A stretch of DNA of 64,000 bases from Lutraria lutraria (Eukaryota; Mollusca; Bivalvia; Venerida; Mactridae): assembly GCA_964023205.1 (NCBI GenBank), contig OZ026835.1, positions 6,096,414 to 6,160,413 of the forward strand, in the 5' to 3' direction. The first letter of the stretch is position 1. Every line of letters starts with the position of its first letter. Below are positions 13,315 through 26,000 of the stretch, piece after piece. Made by a program: the position numbers and the translations under genes. The notes under the pieces are model-generated. The model was not told the origin of the DNA and ran no database searches. It saw only the letters and a list, made by a program, of their open reading frames with translations.

Positions 13315-14452
13315 TGAATCAAAGTCCTGAAATTACTCATGGAATTGAATAGTTCTGGGTCCCATAACTAAATTGGTCTTTTTTATTTCGTCTTGTTGAC
13401 CATTTTAGTTATGGAATTGTCCTCTTACAAAGTCAACAGCTTAAGACGCTTGTTCATGCTTCTATTGAATCAGATCAATTTGCATGCTTTCCGGAATGCT
13501 ACGGACTTAATCCAAAGCATTTACGAGGAAAATTTTGAAATTAAGGGTAGTATGAAACATCGGCAAAATATTTGATAACTTTCGTCTGCTGAAGGTATAT
13601 TTTTGGTCATATTGATAGATTATACTATATTTCATCGAATTGTACTCAAGTTTTACGGAAATTTGTGCGTTAAATAGGAAAACGAACGCGACTCAGATTG
13701 AGTCGTTTACCTGTTAGCTTTTAAAGAACAAGTGGCTTTGACGATGAACTGCAATGCAAACGTATCATCGTCAAAGCCCCTTCGACTAGGAATTGAACTA
13801 ACATAGACTTGCACTGAAACATGGAACGGGAACCAGTTAAACAACTACATGACGGATGTAGAAAACGTACATGTTTATAGTACTTTGGTATGCATCAAAT
13901 TTCATGCGCGCCGAGCGAGTGACAGCTGTGAAAAGCAGTATCGAAAAACTAAAATTCGCAAAATCAATGTGATGTATTTTGTGGTAAAAATGTAACATAA
14001 ACTTAGTTATATATTTCAAATCAACATTAATTTTCTTCTATTATATTCTGGGGGTGACAGTCTTATCATTGCGGGTAAAAATAACGGTTAGCGAAGTCAA
14101 TAATTCAAAATGAATCATCTGATTTTTTTACCTACATACCCTAGATATGAGTTAAATGCAAACTATATTACGCCCTGACACAAAATTCAATACTCAACAC
14201 TGCTCGGTGTAATTATACTTTGAATCGTTCACCGAAAACAATTCAATAGTAATTGTAACATAACACCTCTCATTAATAACGTACCACTTCTTTTGAGAGA
14301 AATAAGACAATTGCCATTGTTTTCTGAATCACTCTTTGTCTCCGGGTTATTCATGTGAGGTCTGCCCTCATCGAATGGTAGGTCAAGCTACCTATTGCAA
14401 AAACAACACTTTTCTCTTTTAATTAAAAGATATCTAACATGTCGAGTCGAGT
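13315..14452. other. Intergenic; part of a dispersed repeat at about 13815-13945
   Basis: The stretch CATAGTACTTTGGT / GCGAGTGA / GGCTGTG with an initial ACTACATGACGGATGTAGAA is shared in diverged form with 29520-29620 and partly with 23845-23890. I could not define its ends or class. Nothing else was recognised. Confidence 0.4.
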
Positions 14453-14481
14453 CAGGGACACCATATTAATTAGTGTCCCTG
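14453..14481. mobile_element. Tiny palindromic element, decayed copy (29 bp)
   Basis: It begins CAGGGACAC and ends GTGTCCCTG (9-bp perfect arms). The 7 bases to the left are GTCGAGT and to the right GTCTAGC, 5 of 7 identical. It fits the better-preserved copies at 40037, 43113, 43267 and 51042 as an older copy. Confidence 0.45.
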
Positions 14482-14514
14482 GTCTAGCCAATAATTAATA
14501 ACCAACGTTTTAAC

Positions 14515-15165
14515 TGGCCAAAACTATAGACGGGGCTTAGAGTCTCCTGGCCAAAACCATAGTCCGGTTAAGAGTTTCCTGGTCAAACCTATAGACGGGG
14601 TTTAGAGTTTCCTGGCCAAACCTATAGTCATGTTTAGAGTTTCATGGACAAACCTATAGACAGGGTTTAGAGTTTCCTGGCCAAACCTATAGACGGGGTT
14701 TAGAGTTTCCTGGCCAAACCTATAGTCATGTTTAGAGTTTCATGGACAAACCTATAGACAGGGTTTAGAGTTTCCTGGCCAGACCTATAGACGGGGTTTA
14801 GAGTTTCCTGGCCAAACCTATAGTCATGTTTAGAGTTTCATGGACAAACCTATAGACAGGGTTTAGACTTTCCTGGTCAAACCTATAGACGGGGTTTAGA
14901 GTTTCCTGGCCAAACCTATAGTCATGTTTAGTGTTTCATGGACAAACCTATAGACAGGGTTTAGAGTTTCCTGGACAAACCTATAGTCATGTTTAAAGTT
15001 TCCTAGCCAAACCTGTAGTCAAGTTTAATGTTTCATAGAAAAACCTATAGTCATGTTTAGAGTTTCCTGGCCAATCATATGGTCATGTTTAGAGTTCATT
15101 GGCCAAACCTATAGCCAGGTTTAGAGTTTCCTTGTCAAACCTGTAGTCATGTTTCCTGGACAAAA
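14515..15165. repeat. 32-33-bp minisatellite, about 19-20 copies
   Basis: Tandem units of the form AAACCTATAGACGGGGTTTA followed by GAGTTTCCTGGCC (33 bp), alternating with variants carrying TAGTCATGTTTA and TTTCATGGAC (32 bp). Variants recur in the order ACGGGG, TCATG, ACAGGG, so the array has a higher-order repeat of about three units. Copies become irregular after 14990. There are no unique spacers, so it is not CRISPR-like. Confidence 0.92.
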
Positions 15166-16823
15166 TATTAGAGTAGGCAGATTTCATTTCTATTTTTGTT
15201 CTCAACACATTTTTGTAGCAACTTTGTGAGACTTTGTGGAACGATTGCCCCTTATTACACTCGATTTTGGATTTTGCAGTTAAAACGTCATGGTCGGTTC
15301 CAGAAAAGGGGGTTTTGCGGCCGGGTACCCAAAACACGACTATTTTTTCTGGCCTTACAAGTCTGTTGTATTGCAGCGGCTGACTGAACCCACGTAATTA
15401 TCAGATAAAATTTACTGCTTGGTAGTATTTTATTTTTAATTATATATTAACCTAGCAAAGGGTCCGATTACGTAACGTTATATCTTTGTATAAAGGTGTC
15501 TTAATAGACTAATTACAAGATGTTTTGCGTTAAGATTAATTTTCTCAAAATACAAAACAAGATAAATTCACAGGTAAAGACTTTATCAAGGTATGAATCT
15601 TGATTAAGTAAAATTGTCAATAAAGTGTTATATTCATCGGAGTAAATTTACAGATTCATTACATGTGATATTGAAAACTTTCAATCTAAAAACGTCTCCT
15701 TGGCTCTCTGTTTTTTTTGTGTAGGTGGTTTCACAATTCTTCTAAGGCATGTAAGTACGTACACTACTAGAGCTTCGATATTTGAGACTCTATCACTTGT
15801 AAGCATCTTATTGGATATCCCTAAAGGGTACGCACGTTTTGAATAAACCAATGATATTACTGTATTGCGTGGCAAAAATATGTTAAAGCATCTATACGGT
15901 GATACGTTAGGTAGCTTAACTAGATTATCATCCAGTCGTATTTAAATGTGGCTCGTCTTTAATATCAGATTATGGCCCTTTGCTAAAACATAAACAGGTC
16001 TATATTTTGTTTCCGTTTTATCAATAAATTATGTTTGAGCAAAGAATGGACCTCATGTTTACTGATGATTTTATGCTTTATCGAAATTATAGGGCGTATT
16101 CGTATTGAGGTATTGTGTGTTGATTTGTATCTGTGAATATGACAATTGTGACATAATAAGTACACTTTATCTAAGAAGAAAATGTTATTTTACACATTGA
16201 AACATATTGAACAATCGACAACGTAGACAGTTTCATAATTATTTATATTGCTTAACAAAATACATGCCCAAATGCATGTACCTCTGTGTATTCGATGCAT
16301 CAATCAAATATGTATAAAACAATACCTTATACCAGGACGTGTTGTTTATCAAACAATAATTATTACAAACAACAATGATGTTTATATATCATTCGAGCAT
16401 TAGGTACAATTAAAACCACATTTACGTAAACCTACATCAGAGAGCTACAAGGTTTAACACATTTTCTTGTTGACATTAACTAAACATCTGTTTATCTGAT
16501 ACATCATTAATATACATGGAAACGCTTTGTCAAACCTTTAAATGTAGACCATCAAAGTGATTGTGGCCTTAATGCACTGGTTTATGCACGGGTTTATGAC
16601 ATATTCCTTATACCATTAAGCATTTATAAATTGTCATCGACGACTATACGAACAATGCACACTTAAGCCTACATTTATGAGAGTATATCAACAAAGTGAT
16701 ACACGAATTATTCTGCCATCGATTCACCTGAGTACTGTCAGATTAAAATAGATCTCACATTTATTTTAAGGTCGAAGAGACAATTTAATTCTGACATAAA
16801 TTCCTCATTATCTTAGAACCAAT
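15166..16823. other. Intergenic, nothing recognised
   Basis: Short open frames here have no recognisable domain or splice context. No repeat family was identified. Confidence 0.35.
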
Positions 16824-17243
16824 AAACAAGAGGACCAAGATGGCCCTGTATCGCTGATATGACAATCACTGTTCACTCATTAAAATATTGTTTTGAACCG
16901 GTAACTTAGTTTTAGACCGGAAATGACCCATAATTAAACTTGACCTACATATCATTGGAATAAACATTTTGACAAAGTTTTATAAATATCCATTAAAAAC
17001 AGTGATTTCTAGAGTTCACAAGGTTTTCCCTTATTTGACCCTGGTGACCTAGTTTTTGACCCCATTTGGCCCAATATCGAACTCGTCCGGGATTTGGCAA
17101 TATTAACATTCTGACCAAGTTTTGCGAAAATTGAGCTAAAAGTGTGGCCCAAGTGTGTTCACAAGATAAAGTTTGACGACGCCGGACATCGGACGAAGAC
17201 TGATCACAAAAGCTCACCCTGTCATTTTGTGACATGTGGGTTA
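16824..17243 (-). mobile_element. Hairpin-ended repeat element, core C, minus orientation
   Basis: The left end AAACAAGAGGACCAAGATGG is the complement of the conserved 3' terminus (GGCCCTCTTGTTT). The right end AAAGCTCACCCTGTCATTTTG is a decayed form of the 5' terminus. The inside carries GACCAAGTTTTG, CCTGGTGACCTAG and similar phrases that match the core of the elements at 61655-62345 and 38340-38957. Confidence 0.65.
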
Positions 17244-17518
17244 ATAACGGTCATCCCTGGTATAAAGACTTGGTATCTAGATTTAGGATAATCATTCCAT
17301 GTACATGTGTAATTTACTAAGAAAGTATATTTACGCAAGAGCAGGGTACAGTATTACTTAACATGGCTTTTTTAAGATGTCGGACTTCTGAAAACTTGAA
17401 TAAATTCACGAAATATTCCAAACAATTACAAATAACCACATCTAGCAAACCAAAGTTTAATAACTTCATTACTCTTAAAAAAAAACACAAATTATATATA
17501 CAATGTATATATTAAATA

Positions 17519-17688
17519 CAGTGCAACATCTCAAAAGCAACACCATTTGTGTATAGCAAAATTATGTTGTTGATGACAGGTTATTGTTCTAAAGAGGTTA
17601 TATTAATAGTTGAATGGTACAGTGGGAAAAATCATACTGCTGTTGAAAGATTGTTGCTCACTGGGGCCGCTCTGGAGAGGTTGTACTG
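17519..17688. mobile_element. 170-bp TA-flanked MITE (ACAGTG family)
   Basis: Ends are CAGTGCAACATCTC on the left and the complement of CAGTACAACCTCTCC on the right, with TA on each side (17517-17518 and 17689-17690). This is what a Tc1/mariner-type non-autonomous element leaves. Other copies: 58131-58301 and the remnant 3681-3832. Confidence 0.75.
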
Positions 17689-17690
17689 TA

Positions 17691-20087
17691 ATATAATCTT
17701 GATAAAAAACACGTTAATATTTCAACAGTTTTCATTGATCACAGTGTGGTCTTCATATCCAAGTTTTAGTGTATAAAATTTACTCGTATTCAAATTTTAC
17801 AGTAAATGTATGCATGGTTATTAATTTGTTGAATTATTCATGCTAGTTTCGCTATAAATTCAGGACATATCAGCTGGGTGTAAAATTGTTACTTTTGTGC
17901 GAATTATTCAAAATTACCGTGCCCTTAATACAGTATGGCAGTCCATCATCTGACTATGAAAGACAACGATTAAAAACAATATTCAGCTTCATGAATTAGA
18001 ATTAAAATCGTTTATCTCGTGTAGGGGAGGTCGTCTGTGTCTGCATTAGTTCTCCGTGGATGCACATTCAACCAAAATAGATTTTAAATGATAACTTTTT
18101 TATTAATTATGTTTTGCTTCATTTTGCGCATGAATAAGTTTAATTTGATTTGCATGTTTTATAGAAGAGCTAACATGAGATGTCATTCACTATAGAAGCT
18201 ATTTTTTACCTTAGTTGAGGACTTTATTATCGTCGCGTATCAACCCAAATAAATTTAATTTCTCAAATTGAGATCCAATGTGTGCGTTATAAATGCCCAA
18301 GCTTCTAAACTGGAGGTAGACAGCTAATCGTTAAATATTCAAATCAAGATCTTCGAGAAAAAAATCGACTATTTTAAAGATCTATACTTCTTAAATAAAG
18401 GTCAAATTCATTATTCTGCAAAATAAGAAAGGCTTCATTGCTGCAAACTGTTTCTGAAAATTACAGTCAATGGGTGTGACACACGTTTTGTAATGAAGCC
18501 TCCTTGGTCAAGTTTTTACGGTTCCCGACTAGTAATTACTTGTCTTTCCTAACAGTGATTTTGAATCTCAACCAGGACCAGAAAAAAATACATGTGAGGA
18601 AACCAGCCAACTATAGCAGATGAAAGGTCGACGATTCTACCCAAGTGTTCATGAGCAGGAAATCATTACTGAGTGAATGAGATACCTCTGAAAACAGGAG
18701 TATTATCCCTTTTAATTCTTTTTCACAGTAATTAGCGCATGTGAGCACAATTAACATTGTAGCGATATATGAACATAATAATCAGTGATAAAACCCAGTA
18801 CATTTTCTATCATAAGTGTTTCTGGACTTTCTCAAATTTTATGACTTAATGTATTAAATCATATTTAACATCAACAAAAAGCATGCATTGACTTTCTGAA
18901 ATAGACTACATTTGTAAGTACGTATAATGTAGTCATCAAGGAGTTATGTATGGGTAAAGGACTACTGCAGTTGTCTCCCCTAAATGATTTTTTTAAAGTG
19001 TTATTAACAGTTAATTAAAACTAATTCAGAGATACAGTAAAACAGTCTTTGGGACATACAAAATCAGTCTTGATACACGGGGAAGTATCATAACTGAATT
19101 AAACAAGGAGGAAATAACAATAATGGATAAAAATTGTTTGTAATAATCAGCATTCTATGCTCCCATATCTATAATAGGCCCACTGTAGGGGATATACTGA
19201 CTTTGGCTTGTCTGTTTGTACAAAACTAAACTTGCCTATAAAACCAAAACACTTCCACTTACAATCATCAAACTTTATATTATTTTGGTTCCTCATGACA
19301 ACCTCTACATGCCTGTTCATTTTCAGGTCAGTAGGTCAAAGGTCACCTACAGGGGGCATTGTTTCAAAGACACATCTTGTAAAAAAAAAGGTGGTTGTTT
19401 AGTGAGTTTTTACAATGATAACATAACAAGGTGGATTATTTTATACATTTTATTAGAACAGTGTATTAAATCATATTCTCACATAACAATGTCAACCTTT
19501 ACATCATTCTTTCAATATAGTCTTCTTTAAATTCTGAATAGTATACAGGCCACAGCAACAACCTGAGTGACTTCACAAATATTCCAAACCACATATAACT
19601 CCTGAATAAGCCTGAAGGTGGTGTAATGCACTTTTCAATTCCTCATTTTTTCTCACAATGGAAATTGTTAGGATTCTTGGTGAGTTATGATTTCTTTCAA
19701 AAAGGGGCGGGGCTTCTGATTAGAGGAGGGACATTGATCAGAGAATATCCAATAAGTTTTCATACACATCTTTTTTGTTCGTTAAATATTAAACTTTCAC
19801 CTGATTTATTTTTGTTGTATACATTTTATGATAGTACAACAAGATGACAAGACTGTCTGTCACTTATCAGCTGCAGATAATCAAGAATTTACTAATCATG
19901 TCCTTATAGAAATGCCCATGTTCAACAACACAAAAAAAATCTCTAGGATTAATTCACAGAGATGCTGAATGTACTGTGACACATCGCTGCCATGTAACAC
20001 TGCTGAAACTATGAAAAATAGCACATTATGAAATAAATGAATATCATCAAAAACATACAACAATACAAGACAATGAAACTACATGTT
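17691..20087. other. Intergenic sequence and probable PSMD13 3' UTR
   Basis: Most of this holds nothing recognisable. For the minus-strand PSMD13 gene, the first AATAAA after the stop codon that I can see is at 19805-19810 (TTTATT on the plus strand), which would give a 3' UTR of about 280-300 bases. Confidence 0.4.
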
Positions 20088-23000
20088 TTATGTTAAGATA
20101 TCATGTGCTTTCACTTCTAACAATCGTTCCATTTGTTGAACATCCTCACACCATTGTTGTAATCTACATTGCATTGTGGATATCTGAAAATATTCAATAT
20201 TCTAAATACAATAAACAAACAAACAATATGTCAATTCCCTTCTATCACTTACATATATCTTGGAACAGTAGTAAATAAATTAACACCTCCATACTGAGAC
20301 CATATTTGGAACCTTAAATAAAGATCTTATTAATACAGAAGTGGTCTTGATGCCAAATTGAAATATATATGAAATCTTGAAAACATGTATAATTGATCTG
20401 AATAGTTATGTATCTAAATTTAATCAGCTCTATCTATTCAACAGAATGGTTTTGAGATTTGAGCTCAGAGACCAACCATAAGTTGTATAACCTCAGGGCC
20501 AGTATGGATCTTTGTTTTTAGTCAGGATGGGACATTAGTCTTAACATGTCTAGAAATTAGAACATTTAAACCAAAGAATCATTTATGAAATAACCTCACC
20601 TGTTCAAGGTCTAGGACACGTGGTTGAACCCAGGTCAGGTGAACTTTGTTGTCTATTTCATCTATTGATCCCTTGACAAGTCCCAGACTAAGGGCCTTCA
20701 TTACCAACATCTCAACCTACAGGGATACAAAATAATCAGCTGTTAAAGAAATACTCAGACTAGGAAGTCATGTTAATGGTAATTAGAAACAAATATGGTA
20801 AGGTAGGTCATAAAACTACTTTTTCTAAACATATAAAATGAGCCCTCAGAATAGGACAAGTTAAGTAGCATCAGCACAACTAATTTTTTATGTGATTTTC
20901 TTAACTCAGTACTTGTCTCAATGTAGGCACTGCAAATATCAAAAGACAGAGCCCAGATTCGAACCTATGACCTTTAATTTAGTTGTCCAGCACCCTACCT
21001 CTAGACCACCGATACCCATTTTACATTTCAACAGCTTGAGTCAGTACAATCATATAAATAACATAGTTACCTCCCCTTCTGGTAATCTTGTCTCTGTAGC
21101 AATCTCAGCAAAAGTCAACTGTCTGTTTGTTGCTGGTCTCTTAAATGTCATCTATAAGATATAAAAAGGAAATGCAACCATTACAAAAAGTCAATTGAAT
21201 GAAATTGAAGTACACAAACTCATAGCATTATAAGAGATGTGATAATATAATTTTATATAAGGGTCATAATAAGGTGGTATAAAACAGGGGTGTGATTGAT
21301 CACTGATCAGAAGGGAGGAAATGTCTTGTAAAGGCCCGGAACACAAACCCATAAGTATCTACACAAAAAAAAAATTGAACAGATATGACCACTGGTAATT
21401 CTACTGACATTCATAATGCATTAGCAGTTGTTGAACAGGATTTTGTGGAGAGTGAACCTACCCCCTCAGATTTTCTAAATGAATTTCACAAAAAAACAAC
21501 CCCACTGGGCCAGGAACATCCAATCAGCAGAAATCTGTGAAAAAGTCCCATCTCTAATGAACATGAAATGACCTACAGGTCACTTAAAGTATCCCACAAA
21601 AGCGAGGTCATATTATAATCATATGCTACAGTCTCATGTAATTTTCAGGAAGTTGGTCAACTTCTTCTTTTCACTGGGGTTTAACATCACACTAACAGTC
21701 AGGAGAAAGAACATAGACTAACACCTTACTACAACCTACCATAACCTAGCTGGATAACTTGTTCACATGTGAACTTTTATCCTAGGTGGGATTCTAACTC
21801 ACAGCAATGAGTGGCAAGTGATTACAAGTCATAAACCATAACCACTCAACCATGGAGGCCCCCTCATCTTTTTACTCAGCTATTAGTCATAAAGCAAGCC
21901 ATGAATGAATCATCATTAAGTAAAGCAGTACATCACACTCTTCTTTAAAGGGTTGACTACTATAACATAATTATTTTTTTTAATTAGAAATAAGACTGAA
22001 CTTACCTCCATCAGACACAGAAGAGAGATTTTCTGTCTCATCAAAATTTCATTTGCAGCTAAATCAGGCTTAAATAAGATAGGAAGAGACAATAAAAACT
22101 TTGAAAAATCAAGTTTTAGGTCATCAGATAACATTGCTTACATCATGTACCAACATTATTTTATACACAACTAGTAAGAGAAACATTATGTCTTTTACAG
22201 AAAAGCTTTTTAAAAGTATACATGCTATATTGAACATTATTTTCAAACAAATATTTGGAGAAAAAAGGAATATGTAAATTAAGAATAATGATCCTTGTGT
22301 CCAGTAAAATTCCTACAATTTTGAGTGAAAATTGAAGTATTGTGGACCAGTAATGTTATTTCAGTTTGCAGACCACATATCCAGTGGTAGTTCACTGGAT
22401 AATACACATCAAGATTTGCCGGGATTTTTAAGGGACTAGAAATAAAATATCACATTAACCAGATTCTGCAAAAGAAAAGTAAGAACAAACCTGTGCTCCC
22501 CACGATTTCTTCAATGTATCAAACTTAGAGATGTTACCACTGTTAAATGCATACATTAATGATATAACCCATTCCTTATCAGGGTTCTTTAAAGAATCCA
22601 AAATTGGATGAGCAAGCTGAAACAGATACATGATGAAAGTCAACACAATATTGAAGTACACTGAATTATGGTCCATTACTGTCTGTACAGAAAAGTTATA
22701 GATAAACAGTACATTTAAATGATTTCCAATGTAAATAATACATGTATACCAGTCTGAGATAAATTCAGCATCATGATTTCTGGAAAAATGAACATAAATG
22801 CACATAAGAAAGTTCACTGGAAAATTAAACAGCATCTAACACAAAATAATATGCTTTAATACATTAATTAACTAAGCACAGTTTAAGAAAATATAAGGCT
22901 TTAAAAAACATACCAGTTCCCCGAAGTTATAAACACCATCACCAAGTATGGCAGCTAAACCAAGATTAAATGCTCTCTCAGCCTGTTCTGCACCTAAAAG

Positions 23001-26000
23001 AAACATATTTAACATATCAGAGTCAACTCAATAATAAGTTATTTAAAAAAATCTCCATTCAAATTGTTCAATTTTTATTAAGAAAAAAATATTCATAAAT
23101 CTTGAATCCTGAATAATTTTCTGTCTGAAATGCTTTGACAGTAGTAAACAAGAGGGCCACATTGGCCCTTTATCGCTAACCTGTGAACAAAGGCCAATAA
23201 TTAATGACGGGGTAATATAGTTGCCATCTCGTAAAACTCATTTTTACGTAGATTTTGAGATCAAAACCAACAATGCAGCTATAATACTGTTAAACTTGTA
23301 AGCTAAAACGTAGAAAATTTTCTAATCCAAGGGCCCATAACTCTTGAAGTTGAGGTCCGATTCCATCCATAACTGAACTTGTCCAAAACCATCAGGTCAT
23401 ACACATTCATTGTAAATATGATTAGGATCGGTGAATAAATGAAGGGGCTAGAGTGTAAACAAGCTAAAATATAGCAAATTTTCAAAGTCAAGGGCCCATA
23501 ACTCTTGAAGTTATGGTCCGATTGCGCCCATAATTGAACTTGTCCAATATCTTATGGTTATACACATTTACTGAAAATATGATTAGGATTGGTGAATAAA
23601 TAAAGGCGCTAGAGTAAACAAGCTAAATATAGCAAATTTTGTAATTCAAGGGCCCATAACTCTAGAAGTTATTGTCCGATTTTGCCCATAATCGAACTTG
23701 GCCGAGTCATTGTGGCCATATACATTGTGAGCACGTTTAATCACAATTGGTTAAGAGCTGCGGTTGCTAGAGTGTAAACAAACTAATTGTGGACAGACGC
23801 AGATCCTAAAAGCTCACCTGATGAATCAGGTGAGCTAAAAACTTCATCCATGTCAAGCAAGTGACGGCTATGGAAAGCTGAACTATTGTTCAACCTGACT
23901 CACTGACTTGACAACAAGGTATACATATGGTCATCAGACTGTACTCAAGAAGATACTCTTGTTATTATATTATTTTTACCTGAAGAAACTTTTTCATACA
24001 CTCAGACAGATGGACCAACAGTTTTTAAATGGACTAAGGCTATTTAATTCAATTTTAATAACCTAGCGCAAGAACACCAATATGGTTAGACATCTCATTT
24101 CTGTACCCCTCTAGTCTGGATATCATGGTACAAATGTAGGTATATTTTGGTCTAAAACCCTTAACATCAGTGAACCCATTGGGAAAAAATCCCTGGATTT
24201 TCCTATGGTGTAAACAGGTTCTTACAGAAGATCCAAGGCACACTCCAAACTTACTAGGGATTACATCAAGAGGTGTACAACCCAGATATCTAAGAGCTTC
24301 TTTATAATATTCTGCATGATTTCCCATCAGTTTATGGTAATTACTGGATAACTCATAGAAACGACTGTGCACTGTTGAGATTCCTTCTATCGTTTCCAAT
24401 AATGCTGAACATTCTTCAACCACAGTCTAAAATAAAGGGATTAAACTCATGATTGGTAATAAAAAAATCATGATCATAAAACCTACAAAATTCAAATTAA
24501 GACTTCAGTAATTCACAAAATGAGCTGTTCTGTCAAGACAAAATTAGTCTTATTGACAACATTTTTTATTTTTTGTTTCTTCACATCTTATGTACCTACA
24601 TAAATTTATGAAATGAATGTAAAAGATTTAAAAAATGAATTAAAAGTAGTAGTTGAGGTACAAAGCATTTAACCAGACCATAAAATTTCTATTCATAAAA
24701 AATATGTAGACTGAGTTCACTTTTTTAACACAAATTATATAAGTGTTTGACAACATCCATACTATCATGATCACTCAACAACAGAAGGCATATATATTAA
24801 ATGTCTGGCATTCACTGTTTATGAAAGGGACTAAACTCTAATTGAAATCAGAAAATTACAAATGAAGAAAGTTTAGAAACCTTGCAAAAATAATTTCATA
24901 GCTTTTTATTCATAGTGAGAATAATTCATCAATGTAAACTTTTGCGATGGCTTGTGAATATGAAAAAGTAACTTGAAATTAAATTCAAGCTCAATATAGT
25001 AAATTGGACTTTTCCACATATGGGAAGAATTAGGTAGGTCTTTCAGTGAATAAGCATTTTCTACTTGATTTTTCGATATAATTTTAGTATATTTTAAAAA
25101 AGACCATTTATAAGCATTGAAATACCTGGCTATAACTGACAGATAATTTTCAAGCCAGATTTGTTTTCATAGTGCTTTAGAGACAACAAAACATTCTGAA
25201 TCAATTATCAATTCAAGTCAAACTAACCTTTGTTCCATCCATATCTTTGGTCCTCAACTTTATGGTAGCTATAGTAGTCATACATAATACTCTCGCTTCT
25301 GCTGTGGCCTTAACCTGGAATCAATCAATGTAATTATATAAGTTTGCCCATTTAGAAAAAAACATGAATTATTGAGCAGATCTTTCAAGTTTTGAACATT
25401 TCTGTATAAAACACATTTAGTCTGATAGGAGGAAATCCCCCGTAAGAAGAAAAGATCATGCCCCAAATAGAAAAATGGTAATATATGAAAATTCATTGTC
25501 CATGGAAATGAATATTTACCGGTAATCTTAATTATGTACAAATTAAGAAGTGGTTGATTACTTCTTCATGTTACGCAAACATTGATTCTTCATGGGTTAT
25601 TTCCTGAAGTTGACGAGATTTATTATTGACAATTAATGGGAAGACCAAGAATTACAATTCAAAATTAAGTGGCTGACTTGAAGCTTTTATAAATCGTCTC
25701 AATGGCTGAATGGACACCACTGTACAGTCAAACCTGTGAACAAAGGTCAACCTTTGGAAAGACACAAGTCTTTATTTGGAGGTCATTTTGTTCTAAATAA
25801 CCATAGTTTATAGACGAATGGCCTTTATTCACACTGACAGGATGACCTTTACTTGGAGATGCCTGCAAACACAGATTTGACTGTACTTGTGTTGCTAAAA
25901 TGTATATTTTGAGCCAATCTAGTCATCCATTTTTGTTACAAATGTCCACAAGACAACACTGAAAGAAATGCTCAGTATAGTATCAGCAAGCAGTGGTTAG

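Noticed and set aside
14515..15165. Possible CRISPR-like array
   Set aside because: Units are contiguous with no unique spacers, and the genome is eukaryotic; it is a minisatellite.
24055..24254. Extension of PSMD13 exon 7 as an ORF past the donor
   Set aside because: The frame remains open into the intron, but GTAAGT at 24254 and the following exon ([11 protein letters not shown]) restore the conserved protein.
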